In this document: one piece after another, positions 1 to 8,418 of the stretch
Position numbering within the stretch: the first letter of the stretch is position 1
Layout: the number at the start of each line of letters is the position of its first letter
Assembly: GCF_002863585.1 (NCBI RefSeq)
Contig: NZ_PGUY01000002.1
Coordinates: 124,001-188,000 of the forward strand
DNA from: Peribacillus deserti
GTDB taxonomy: Bacteria > Bacillota > Bacilli > Bacillales > DSM-1321
Reading direction: 5' to 3'
DNA length: 64,000 nucleotides
The notes under the pieces: model-generated
Databases searched by the model: none
Told to the model about the DNA's origin: nothing
What the model saw: the letters and a program-made list of their open reading frames with translations, nothing else
Position numbers and translations under genes: made by a program

Positions 1-104
1 AGTGTCACGGGTTTAGTATATTTTAATCCCGTTAAACACTTTGGTTTACTGAAATGGCTTATAATTTCTATATATAAAACTTTTTCAGGAAATTGGAGCG
101 ATAT

Positions 105-404
105 ATGAGAAAAGGGATTTTATTGACATGTACCTTGTTAATAATACTGTTTATAACCGGCTGCAGGCAGGAGGGTGAAAAGAGTAAGAAAGAAATGAAA
201 GAACTTGCTTCACAGGTAGCGATTGAATATTTAAAAGTGCGTGAGGGAAAAGATTTTATAGTCGATGAAGTGGAATTTTCCGACGGGACTGGCTTAACAG
301 ATGTATTTGTATATGGCCACCTAAGAGGGAAAAAAGACGAAAAGATGTCTGTACTAATGGACTATGAAAACGATTTCAAAGTAGCCAGTATTCAGAAATA
401 CTGA
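105..404 (+). CDS. small putative lipoprotein
   Basis: The protein has 99 residues. It starts with a short basic stretch and a hydrophobic segment ending in ITGC, a good lipobox, so it is probably exported and lipid-anchored at the cysteine. The mature part is short and charged, and ends in a region that looks like an alternating strand fold. I chose the ATG at 105 because GGAG at 95-98 is correctly spaced from it; an in-frame TTG at 93 would overlap that site. The family is not recognised with certainty; small DUF1433-type lipoproteins look similar, but that is only an impression. It is followed 46 bases later by an unrelated kinase gene on the same strand, and the two may be co-transcribed. 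Confidence 0.7.
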   Translation: MRKGILLTCTLLIILFITGCRQEGEKSKKEMKELASQVAIEYLKVREGKDFIVDEVEFSDGTGLTDVFVYGHLRGKKDEKMSVLMDYENDFKVASIQKY

Positions 405-450
405 ATAGAATCAAGGGAGCCAGAAGTTTAGAGAATAAGAGGAGTTATTT

Positions 451-975
451 ATGTTTTTTCTACAAATGGCAGGTTTTCCGGGGTCAGGAAAATCAACTCT
501 TTCCAAAGAAATTTCAAAACGTACAGGTGCAATCATCGTAGATCACGATGTTGTTAAATCCGCACTGTTAACCTCAATTGGGGACAATCGAATTGATAAT
601 AGGGCTGTTGGAGCTATTTCCTATACTATTGAATGGGCGCTGATAGATTCTCATCTATCCACCGGGCATAGCGTTATACTCGACAGTCCCTGTTTCTATC
701 CAGAAATGGTTGAAAAGGGTGTGAAATTGTCTGAAAAGCACAAGGCAAAATATAAGTATGTTGAATGTTATTTAAATGATATAAACGTTGTACAACAAAG
801 ATTAAAAAACCGTGAACGCGTGAAAAGCCAGATACAGCAAGTGGAATCAGAGGCTGCTTTTTTTCACTGGGTGGAAAATAGCAAAAGACCAGACACTCAT
901 GAATATCTTGTGATCGATTCAAGAAAACCATTAGACAGTTACATAAATGACGTAATTACATATATTCACACATGA
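451..975 (+). CDS. P-loop AAA-type predicted kinase
   Basis: The protein has 174 residues. A Walker A motif GFPGSGKST at residues 8-16 is followed by VDHDVVKSAL, the pattern of small AAA_33/zeta-toxin-like ATP-dependent kinases. A second conserved-looking stretch, LDSPCF, is near residue 78, and a basic lid-like segment (LKNRERVKS) near 120. It is probably a cytoplasmic kinase; the phosphate acceptor cannot be read from the sequence. AGAGGAG at 438-444 lies upstream of the ATG. The gene ends at a hairpin terminator shared with the convergent LTA-synthase-like gene. Its length and motif order suggest a complete gene. Confidence 0.8.
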   Translation: MFFLQMAGFPGSGKSTLSKEISKRTGAIIVDHDVVKSALLTSIGDNRIDNRAVGAISYTIEWALIDSHLSTGHSVILDSPCFYPEMVEKGVKLSEKHKAKYKYVECYLNDINVVQQRLKNRERVKSQIQQVESEAAFFHWVENSKRPDTHEYLVIDSRKPLDSYINDVITYIHT

Positions 976-977
976 AT

Positions 978-1010
978 AAGAGCTGGGAGATCTTTCTCCC
1001 AGCTCTTTTT
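978..1010. terminator. bidirectional intrinsic terminator
   Basis: A perfect 13-bp stem (arms AGAGCTGGGAGA and TCTCCCAGCTCT) has a short loop, with a T run on the plus side and a complementary A-rich side. It separates the convergent kinase and LTA-synthase-like genes. Confidence 0.85.
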
Positions 1011-1017
1011 GCAACTC

Positions 1018-3183
1018 TTATTCAGTTTCTTTAAGCTTAAAATACTTTGATGTACGCAGAACATTATCAAGGTTGTCATAAACAGCAAATCGATAGCTTT
1101 CTTTTGCTTCCATATCATTCTTGTTCACAGTAAAGGAAGCTGTGTCATCTGCTCCGTCTTTCCAGACAGCTTTAACTTCCTTTCCGTCCTTGCTCATAAT
1201 CTTGGCATACTTAGGCGCACCTTTTACAAAGATTTCATAATGATCGGCTGTAAAAGTCGTTTTTTGAATCTTAATTGTAGGATATAGACCAAGATGATAA
1301 TCCTTGGTTGGCTCATCGATCAGGCCGGGAATAGAATCTCCTGCATATCTCTTTCCGTGAAGCAGATCGTATTGCAGAACATGCAGGTCTTCCATTTCCT
1401 TCGTCTGCTTGCCCATTTGTTTCTGCCACTTCGTATAAGGAACCACAGCATCACCTTGTGCACGCATTTTATCAAGGATAGCTGTTACTGTATTCCCTTT
1501 TACACCTGCCATCTCCAATGAAATGGCGCCGAATTGGTTTGGTGAAAGATCAAGTTTTTTCGATTTGTTCCCTTCAGAGCTCCAGATGAAATATGGAACA
1601 TCATGTGTTTTAATGAAGTCTTCATAATCATTAAGCATATTATTCGCAATTTGAGTTCCCTGTGCTCCAAATACTTGATTGTTGTTTCCGAAGGTTGGAT
1701 AATGGTCACCCCAGAATACAAGAATCGTAGGTTCATCTCTCTTTTTAAGTTCTTCAATCAGGCGGCCGAGCTCCTGGTCGACACTGTGCATTTTTTCTGT
1801 GTATTTATTTAAATACTGTCTTGTAATATCAGGCAGAGTGCCTTTTTTTAAGAACTTAGAATCCGGCTGCGGTTTATACGGCTGATGTGCCTCAGCAGAA
1901 ACAGCATGGATGAAGTCTTTGCCCTTCGTATGATCTAGGGCTTCTAATGTAGAATTCGTGATCGAGTTATCTTTAGGGAAGCCCCAGCCGGATCCATTCG
2001 CATGATCGAGATCCATGAATTCCCCTGATATGAACTGATTAAAGCCGAGAAGGCGATAGACGGACTGACGCTGATAATACCAGCCGTAATAAGAGTGAAT
2101 AGCTGTTGTATCGTAGCCAGCATCACGGAAAGCATAAGCAACGGATGGAAGCGGCTTTTTAACATACAGCTGATAAGCCACATAGTTATCCGGCATGAAC
2201 TGTCTGCTTAATCCTGTCAAAGCCTCAAACTCCACATTGGCTGTTCCTCCGCCAAACTCAGGGGAGTACATCGTTCCATGAAGAGATTCGTTATAGAGCT
2301 TGTGGAAATTTGGAATTGGATCCTGGGTAAAGTGCTGCTTACCAAAATGATAAGGATCCGTAAAGGCCTCACTCATCAGGAAAATCACATTCGGTTTTTC
2401 ACCGGATTTTCCGGCAGCCGGTTTATACTCTTTCCCGAAGGATTCGACTGTTTTCTTGGAATAACCCGCTGGTGGTGCTATTTGAGTCTGCTTAGCCAGC
2501 ATAGCGAAGTTTCCGAACAAACCATTCCGCATCGTACCGACTTCCTGCTGCCACCAGGTATTTTGAAATTGTACCTTTTCCATAGGAGAAACAGGATAGT
2601 CTGTCCAGACAACTGCCAAAAAGCCGCCTGATAAAACGAAAATGGCTGCTTTGAAAATCCAGTTTTCTTTAAACTTAGGAATTAGTAAGAAGATAACCAC
2701 CACTACAGCAATAACTCCGACGATAACACCAATGATAAGTGGTATATTAAGGTCGACTGGGTTATCCAGCCCTTTCAGCTCATTTAATAGAGCGAAATCA
2801 CCCACAGCTATGGGTGAATTACGAATTTCAATTTTAATTTTATTCGCTACCGCAAAAAAGATTAAAATCCCGCTTAATAGGAAGCTCGTAAACATATACC
2901 ATTTGCGGGGGAGGATATACAGGACATTAAACAAGGCAACAAGGAGAAGGATGTTTAAGGCAAACCTCTTTGTAAATTCCGTCGTCCAATCTCCAAAGGG
3001 CATGGTGAGTGCTTCCCGCACAATGATTTCACTCACAACAAGAGTGAGAATCGGAAGGCCTATCATAAAAAATAATGTTAACAGCTGGACAGCCATCTTT
3101 TTATAAAGTACCCGTGAACGGGGTTCTCTTTTCCTCTGTGGCTGTATATCTTGATTCATGTTAGGAGAAGGGTCCATTGACAA
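1018..3183 (-). CDS. LTA synthase family phosphoglycerol transferase
   Basis: The protein has 721 residues. About five hydrophobic segments in the first 200 residues precede a sulfatase/alkaline-phosphatase-fold domain (about 262-600). Active-site positions known from LtaS can be placed: Glu272 in MSEAF, Thr314 in GGGTANVEFE, and Asp492-His493 in WGDHYP. The family transfers glycerol phosphate from phosphatidylglycerol onto a lipid-linked chain outside the membrane, making or priming lipoteichoic acid or a related polymer. The C-terminal 120 residues form an additional beta-rich domain. The TTG at 3183 follows GAGGGA with good spacing; an ATG two codons later is the alternative. Which paralogue this is (synthase or primase type) cannot be decided. 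It neighbours other cell-wall enzymes on the same strand. Confidence 0.88.
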   Translation of the reverse strand: MSMDPSPNMNQDIQPQRKREPRSRVLYKKMAVQLLTLFFMIGLPILTLVVSEIIVREALTMPFGDWTTEFTKRFALNILLLVALFNVLYILPRKWYMFTSFLLSGILIFFAVANKIKIEIRNSPIAVGDFALLNELKGLDNPVDLNIPLIIGVIVGVIAVVVVIFLLIPKFKENWIFKAAIFVLSGGFLAVVWTDYPVSPMEKVQFQNTWWQQEVGTMRNGLFGNFAMLAKQTQIAPPAGYSKKTVESFGKEYKPAAGKSGEKPNVIFLMSEAFTDPYHFGKQHFTQDPIPNFHKLYNESLHGTMYSPEFGGGTANVEFEALTGLSRQFMPDNYVAYQLYVKKPLPSVAYAFRDAGYDTTAIHSYYGWYYQRQSVYRLLGFNQFISGEFMDLDHANGSGWGFPKDNSITNSTLEALDHTKGKDFIHAVSAEAHQPYKPQPDSKFLKKGTLPDITRQYLNKYTEKMHSVDQELGRLIEELKKRDEPTILVFWGDHYPTFGNNNQVFGAQGTQIANNMLNDYEDFIKTHDVPYFIWSSEGNKSKKLDLSPNQFGAISLEMAGVKGNTVTAILDKMRAQGDAVVPYTKWQKQMGKQTKEMEDLHVLQYDLLHGKRYAGDSIPGLIDEPTKDYHLGLYPTIKIQKTTFTADHYEIFVKGAPKYAKIMSKDGKEVKAVWKDGADDTASFTVNKNDMEAKESYRFAVYDNLDNVLRTSKYFKLKETE

Positions 3184-3362
3184 AACTTATTCCCTCATTT
3201 CTATTGATAGCATTATAAAAAAACTATTTACTATTATAACATTTTCTAACCTTAATTTTTTCTTAAAATTTTTGCAGATTTTACATTAAATTAATATATT
3301 TTCCTATGGAAGTGACAAGAAGTGAAGGCAATTCAAACCCAAACTTGCGTTGTCTCCCAAAT

Positions 3363-3386
3363 AAAAAAGCCAGCATTTCTGCTGAC
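3363..3386 (-). terminator. intrinsic terminator
   Basis: On the minus strand the stem GTCAGCA/TGCTGGC with a GAAA loop is followed by a T run. It sits directly after the stop codon of the serine hydrolase gene. Confidence 0.75.
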
Positions 3387-4625
3387 TTATAATGCCTTGG
3401 GCTTCGTAAAAGGTATATACCCGTAGGTCCCGCTAAAGTTGATAAGGTATCCTAGCTGTTCATCTACGGATATATAAGAAAGGGTCTGACCTTTACCTAA
3501 TGTTCCAATTCTGACTGACTTCCCAGACACTAAGGCGGTAACTTGTGTTTCTGCCAATGTAACAACTTTTCCTATTGTTGGCTTACCGGCTACTGGCACA
3601 GTAGAAGGGGGAGTTCTAAATGTTAGATTCAGCTTTTTTATATAGGATTTTGCACCGGCAGTCTGCACTTCGAAGTAATATGGATTAAAGCTTTTGACAT
3701 AGGAAAAAATTCCGCCTTTTTTTAAATCACCGGTTTTAACAAAAGAGCCTTTAACACTTTTATATAGTGTTATATCTTTAGCAGCTGTGAAAATGGTACT
3801 GGAATTACTCTTCGTATGGTATTTGTGAACGATCGCTGAAATGTCCGCAATCACTTTTTGTGATTTTTCGTAGCTGAATTGTTTAGTCATGATGGATAGA
3901 GTGTACGGTACCGAATGGTAGACGACCCCCGTATCGTTATAAATGTTTAAATTTGGGATCATTCCGACTTTGTGTGCAACAGGGACTTTAGGAATTCCCT
4001 TTGGGATAGTTGTGTTATAGTCTGTTTTCTTCAGCCATTCAACAACCTCTCCAGCAAGACTGCTGGTTTCTGCTAGCTTGTAAAGGCGTGTAGTATAGAT
4101 GGCTAAGTCATCTGCTGAAGTAATATTTTCTCCTTTCGGATATGCGTACTTGCCGCCAATGCTTTTCATATAATTTATGAAATTCTGCTTTCCAACCTTT
4201 TCCCGCAGCATAACAAAGGCGATGTTATCACTGTGAACCATAGCTTTCTGTAATAAGTCTTTAATTGTGTAGCGGGTACCTGTTTTGCTGTATTGGATCA
4301 CGCCGCTGCCGCCATTATAGTGATAGCTCTTATATGTCAGCTTTTCTGATAAATTAAGTTTTTTCTTGTCAGCCAGCTCTATCACATAAAGGGCAAGGGG
4401 AAGCTTAATCGTACTGGCGGCTCTCGAAGTCTTAGAGCTGGACATAACCACTTTATCGCCACTTACCAGATTTGTATATTTAAGAGTCACAAGGGGGCTG
4501 TTTTTTCCTAAGTATTTTTGAATATCTTTGGTCATGCTGCTTTGAAGAGACTCAGCCGCCAGCTGTTGAGAGGGGCTGATTAAAAGAACGACACACATTA
4601 GAACTAAAGCAAATATTTTTTTCAC
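3387..4625 (-). CDS. secreted class A beta-lactamase-like serine hydrolase
   Basis: The protein has 412 residues. An N-terminal signal peptide ends near a LAAES cleavage site. The catalytic domain (about 30-260) has SxxK as STIK near residue 71, an SDN motif in SDNIAF, and HKVG where KTG is expected. This places it with class A beta-lactamase-like serine hydrolases (Beta-lactamase2 type). The C-terminal 140 residues look like SH3-type wall-binding repeats. A role in peptidoglycan processing or as a DD-peptidase-like enzyme fits better than antibiotic resistance, because of the SH3 tail and the wall-enzyme neighbours; this is inference. The GTG at 4625 is chosen because AAGGAG lies nine bases upstream; the TTG two codons earlier would be too close. 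Confidence 0.82.
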   Translation of the reverse strand: MKKIFALVLMCVVLLISPSQQLAAESLQSSMTKDIQKYLGKNSPLVTLKYTNLVSGDKVVMSSSKTSRAASTIKLPLALYVIELADKKKLNLSEKLTYKSYHYNGGSGVIQYSKTGTRYTIKDLLQKAMVHSDNIAFVMLREKVGKQNFINYMKSIGGKYAYPKGENITSADDLAIYTTRLYKLAETSSLAGEVVEWLKKTDYNTTIPKGIPKVPVAHKVGMIPNLNIYNDTGVVYHSVPYTLSIMTKQFSYEKSQKVIADISAIVHKYHTKSNSSTIFTAAKDITLYKSVKGSFVKTGDLKKGGIFSYVKSFNPYYFEVQTAGAKSYIKKLNLTFRTPPSTVPVAGKPTIGKVVTLAETQVTALVSGKSVRIGTLGKGQTLSYISVDEQLGYLINFSGTYGYIPFTKPKAL

Positions 4626-4680
4626 TCGCAATATCTCCTTATCTAAGGTAATTAAGCTATTAATATGAATAACTAAGAAA

Positions 4681-4703
4681 AAAAGACTGCTGAATCAGCA
4701 GTC
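4681..4703 (-). terminator. intrinsic terminator
   Basis: A 9-bp self-complementary stem (GACTGCTGA/TCAGCAGTC) is followed on the minus strand by a long T run. It ends the transglycosylase gene. Confidence 0.85.
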
Positions 4704-4714
4704 CTGGATTAAAT

Positions 4715-6397
4715 TTAATTAAAGTTCTGTGATGCGACGTACCAATATCCTTTAATTCCCTGTATCTGAACCCGATACCAGTTAAATAAATTGGTATCGT
4801 TATAAGTATCTTCTACACCGGCTTTATCAATGGTAACGATTGTATCTTTGGTCAATGCTGAACCAGTATCGCCCGTTTTTGAAGGTATAACTCTATACTT
4901 GACTCCCTTTTTAAGGGTGAAGGTATCTTTCGCCTTATACAGCTGAGTGGATTTGGTCTGTCTGCTGGTTGTATAAGACTTGGAAGCATCTAAGTACCAT
5001 CCAAGGGTCTGGGAGTTTTGAATGAAAGCAACGTTCTTTTTATCCAAAATCTCGGCCGGAACGTCGGCCGACCCTATGATGTAATTGTAAATATCGACCT
5101 GGTACGGCTTAGTGCCTGAACGGTTCGGGTCATTGGTGTAAGATATTCCGTTATAAGCGAGGACTGCAAAGTACCAATCCTCAAGAATCATTTTATTATG
5201 GGTGTTGATTGTTGGAATGTGTATTCCTGTGTAGTTCCATTTTTCTAAAAGAATTTGAATTCCTAATTCAATATTTTTATCAATGTTATATCTCGCTTGG
5301 TCAAGTGCAGCGTCGGAAATACCAGTGCCTTTCGTTACTTGCATGATGCCGAATCCGCCATCATTATGGGATGAATTCATAAAAGGTTTACCTGTAGTAT
5401 CAAATTGCTTAAATCCGCTCTCTTTTAAAGCAACAGCTTTAACAATTTCCGGTGGAACACCATGTTTGATAGCTGCTGACGTTAATTTTTGCTTAATCTG
5501 CGCGGGTGATAGTTCGAACATTGAATTCACTCGTTTATTTAGCAGAGCCTTCTCAGATGTGGTATATAAACTACTATCTGAAATGGTTTTTATAAGATCG
5601 GGTACTCCCTTTGCTGAAACTCCTGGATTAACCAGTCGATCGAGCAGAATCATTTGCTTTTCAAGTTCATAGTATGTTGCCAGCTTTCCCGTTTTTTTCT
5701 TGGTTGCAAGATCACTGTACAATTTGTTAAATTCAGCATTCAATGCCGTTTTGTAAGCTGCTTGAGGCACCTCATGACGGTTAACCATCACGTATTTAAA
5801 GTGAGGAGCTACACTATCCGATGACAGCTTTATTTTTTTGTTAGCTTCTAAGATTGCCTTTTTAACAGTGATACCTTTTGAATAATCGCTTTGAGTTTTT
5901 TTAGCTTTAACAGAGTATAAACTCTCAATCTTCTTTTTGATTGTAGAGGGCGATACTTTGCTTAGATTGCGTGACTGGTCATCAAGCGCTGAACTAAAGG
6001 TTAAAAGGAGATTAGTATCGGCTTTGCCGGCCTTTGTATTAACCTCAATTTGATTCCTGTATTTATCGAGATTTTTACCACCTAGTACAGCAGCAATATA
6101 ATTGTCGCCGCGTACAATTGATTCATTAATCGTTTTAATTGTGGATGCGTATGTTTTTTTTTGAGCTGCAGTGAGCTTTTTAAGAGCGTAATCTCGTTTT
6201 GTTTTGGCGTTTTTAAGTTCCGTTGAAGGAATATTCGATCCTGTGGCTCCTTTTCCGCTAGTATAAATGTCTAGCTTTGTAGCAGCAGAGCTTGCATCTT
6301 TCAGAACAGTGGGGGCAGCTGCCTGGGCCCGCTCAGGCAAAAACACAAACGCGGCAATCAAAAGGCTTAATAATATGTACAAATGGTTCTTCTTCAA
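4715..6397 (-). CDS. secreted lytic transglycosylase with SH3 tail
   Basis: The protein has 560 residues from the TTG at 6397. A signal peptide ends at AQAAA. The next 300 or so residues are lysine-rich and helical, with spaced Ala/Leu, resembling the wall-polymer-binding helical module of SbsC-type surface proteins. An SLT domain follows: the predicted catalytic Glu lies in ALKESGF, then GGFGIMQVT and a later LAYNG motif. The last 90 residues are SH3-like. It is expected to cleave the glycan backbone of peptidoglycan outside the cell. GGAGGA at 6407-6412 is nine bases before the TTG; longer in-frame starts lack such a site. It stands between the serine hydrolase and M14 genes, each with its own terminator. 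Confidence 0.85.
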   Translation of the reverse strand: MKKNHLYILLSLLIAAFVFLPERAQAAAPTVLKDASSAATKLDIYTSGKGATGSNIPSTELKNAKTKRDYALKKLTAAQKKTYASTIKTINESIVRGDNYIAAVLGGKNLDKYRNQIEVNTKAGKADTNLLLTFSSALDDQSRNLSKVSPSTIKKKIESLYSVKAKKTQSDYSKGITVKKAILEANKKIKLSSDSVAPHFKYVMVNRHEVPQAAYKTALNAEFNKLYSDLATKKKTGKLATYYELEKQMILLDRLVNPGVSAKGVPDLIKTISDSSLYTTSEKALLNKRVNSMFELSPAQIKQKLTSAAIKHGVPPEIVKAVALKESGFKQFDTTGKPFMNSSHNDGGFGIMQVTKGTGISDAALDQARYNIDKNIELGIQILLEKWNYTGIHIPTINTHNKMILEDWYFAVLAYNGISYTNDPNRSGTKPYQVDIYNYIIGSADVPAEILDKKNVAFIQNSQTLGWYLDASKSYTTSRQTKSTQLYKAKDTFTLKKGVKYRVIPSKTGDTGSALTKDTIVTIDKAGVEDTYNDTNLFNWYRVQIQGIKGYWYVASQNFN

Positions 6398-6504
6398 TTT
6401 CCAGTATCCTCCTAGTTTTCGTATTCTCTCATTATACGAGAAACTATGCACAAAGTATCATATAAAATCTAAAACTATTGAAAATTAGGAGTAGAGAACT
6501 AGCC

Positions 6505-6591
6505 GGGAAATAGGGGACAGTCCCCGCAAAAAACAAGCAAAAACCGCGATCCTATAAGGATTGCGGTTCTGGGAAATGGGGGACTGTCCCC
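6505..6591. repeat. REP-like palindromic repeat pair
   Basis: Two 21-base copies at 6505-6525 and 6571-6591 match at 19 positions and share the form GGGAAATrGGGGACwGTCCCC written as GGGAAAT + palindrome GGGGACwGTCCCC. They are in the same orientation and flank the terminator hairpin of the M14 gene. The second copy lies inside the 3' end of that gene. Palindromic repeats like this next to 3' ends are typical of REP elements mobilised by Y1/RAYT transposases; no such transposase is in this window. Confidence 0.7.
6534..6566 (-). terminator. intrinsic terminator overlapping the M14 stop codon
   Basis: A 10-bp stem (CCGCAATCCT with AGGATCGCGG, one G-T type mismatch) is followed on the minus strand by TTTTTGCTTGTTTTTT. 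The TAG stop at 6552-6554 of the M14 gene is inside the hairpin. Confidence 0.75.
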
Positions 6592-8252
6592 AAACGTTTC
6601 TCTGCCAATATTTTTTCGATAGCCGGATATTGTTTGTATCTGCTTGATTGCTGCTGCAGTTTGTCGTAGGCCTCGAGTTTCTCCTGGGCCGCCGCCTGGT
6701 TTCCTGCAGTAATTTGTTTTTCTGCTTCTGTTAGTAATGCAAGACGGTCTAACGCGTATTTGCTCGCAGCAGAAATGGCAGCAACAGGTTTTAGGTATTT
6801 CTGGTCAAATAATTGTTTTACATGATTCCCATAAAGTACAGGCTGGGCTTTTTGAGCCTTCATGACAGCTGAAGCAAGCTGCTTATGCAAAGCTGCATCT
6901 ATGGTTCCGGCTTGCAGTTTACTTTCCAGCAGTTTACCTTGAGAAACTGCTTTGTCTCCATGGTCGATTGCTGTAATAAAGCTCGTTGACCTGGTAATGT
7001 AGAGATTAATTTCCTTAACGAGCGGTGCGAGTGCATTTTGGTTCTTCACTGGCAGCGGTTTAAGAGATTTTTGAATTGCAGCTAAGTCGCTCTTCGTTTT
7101 CGCGTATAACTGCATAAACGCCTTATCTTTTCGCAAATCAGCACGTGTTTTCACATTTGTATAATAGTAGCTTTGCAGCTTCTTAGCGGAGTTCCTGACA
7201 GAAGTCAGCTTCGTTTTAAGTGTCGCTGCTTTAGCATCCATTCGAACACCATACATCTTTGCACTTTCAGCTCCGGCAAAAAGTCCGGCAGCCTGGTTTT
7301 CGCTCCATGCCCCCTTAAACTCTGAGACAGGAGGGTTCGTTTCATTATAATAAGGAGAAATCTCGATCGTGAAAGCTGTACGCTGTTTCATGCGTGAAAA
7401 CCATTCGCTGAATCCAGCAGCATTTTTGAAAATTGAAGGTGTATACATTCGATAGCCGGTCATACTGCTTAATTTTTTCCCAAGGTTCTTATCTCTAGTA
7501 AGACGCGACCCACTTTGTTCATAATTCCAAAACAAAATTTTACCTGTAGTATGGTAAGATAAGGCCATATCCGCATCTATAGAATTGACAAGGCTCAGCA
7601 CTGCCTTTACTTCGGAAGCCGTATGCGGGGCTGTTCCTTTATAATCCCGGTAGCTAGGAGACTTAGGACTATCCGTCCCGGCCCACTTAGCATCATATTG
7701 ACGGTTCAAATCCACGCCTTTCGCATTTGACTTCCATCGTTTGAAATTCTTACTCCCATTGTTCATCTTGATTAAGCCGGCATGATAGGAAGCCGGAAAA
7801 GCCTTAAGTCCCGACTGCTGAAGAGTTACTCCATCCGGGTTGACCATTGGCACAAACCATAAAGTAGACGAGTTTAACACGGTTCTTACATTATAGCCCT
7901 TAACGCTGGAGCCGTTTTTGTAGGCTGCGGCATAGCGGTCGATCATGTACATATTAAAATTCGTGGTCAGCCACTCCCGGGCGTGATGGGATCCGTTAAT
8001 GAACGCAGTGGCTTTTCCTTTTCCGAGCCCGACTGCATAAATGTTCCGGCCAAACTCCGATTTCCCGATAATCTTCACCTGAATTAAATCAGGATATATT
8101 TTTTTCAATTTTGCAATGTCCGCTGCCATATGGGAGTAGGTATAGGTTTTATTTGGGTTCACTATGGCAGAGGCTGCAGAGACAGGTTGATAGCTTATAA
8201 GTCCTGTCAATAAGAATACAACGGCTAATAATACGACCTTCAATTTTTGCAA
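6552..8252 (-). CDS. secreted M14 zinc carboxypeptidase
   Basis: The protein has 566 residues with a signal peptide ending VSAAS. The catalytic domain (about 35-335) has the zinc ligands HxxE in GSHHAREW, the VNPDGV and DLNRQ motifs, a later His in SYHTTG and the catalytic Glu in FTIEISP. It is probably a wall-acting gamma-D-glutamyl-diamino acid peptidase or other M14 carboxypeptidase; the substrate is inferred. Residues 340-550 are a helical, lysine/alanine-rich region like the one in the neighbouring transglycosylase, perhaps an anchoring module. The TTG at 8252 is seven bases from GGAGG. The last residues (GTVPHFPEPQSL) are encoded by a REP-like repeat and the terminator, so the natural C-terminus has probably been replaced. 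Confidence 0.85.
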   Translation of the reverse strand: MQKLKVVLLAVVFLLTGLISYQPVSAASAIVNPNKTYTYSHMAADIAKLKKIYPDLIQVKIIGKSEFGRNIYAVGLGKGKATAFINGSHHAREWLTTNFNMYMIDRYAAAYKNGSSVKGYNVRTVLNSSTLWFVPMVNPDGVTLQQSGLKAFPASYHAGLIKMNNGSKNFKRWKSNAKGVDLNRQYDAKWAGTDSPKSPSYRDYKGTAPHTASEVKAVLSLVNSIDADMALSYHTTGKILFWNYEQSGSRLTRDKNLGKKLSSMTGYRMYTPSIFKNAAGFSEWFSRMKQRTAFTIEISPYYNETNPPVSEFKGAWSENQAAGLFAGAESAKMYGVRMDAKAATLKTKLTSVRNSAKKLQSYYYTNVKTRADLRKDKAFMQLYAKTKSDLAAIQKSLKPLPVKNQNALAPLVKEINLYITRSTSFITAIDHGDKAVSQGKLLESKLQAGTIDAALHKQLASAVMKAQKAQPVLYGNHVKQLFDQKYLKPVAAISAASKYALDRLALLTEAEKQITAGNQAAAQEKLEAYDKLQQQSSRYKQYPAIEKILAEKRLGTVPHFPEPQSL

Positions 8253-8418
8253 TACAGGTCCTCCTTGTTGGTAAAATATTCTGATTCTATTAAACTATAA
8301 ATTAAAGGAAATCACATCCAACTAATGTATAGTGTTTTGGTATCAGGGAATAGGTTGGAAAACTTAGTAATAGGAAGAAGATTCCAAGGATACAAATCTA
8401 AATTCATAGGAGGCTACT

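Noticed and set aside
1-92. Imperfect inverted repeat AGTGT...ACACT at the window start
   Set aside because: Pairing is partial and the context upstream is not visible; no feature can be supported.
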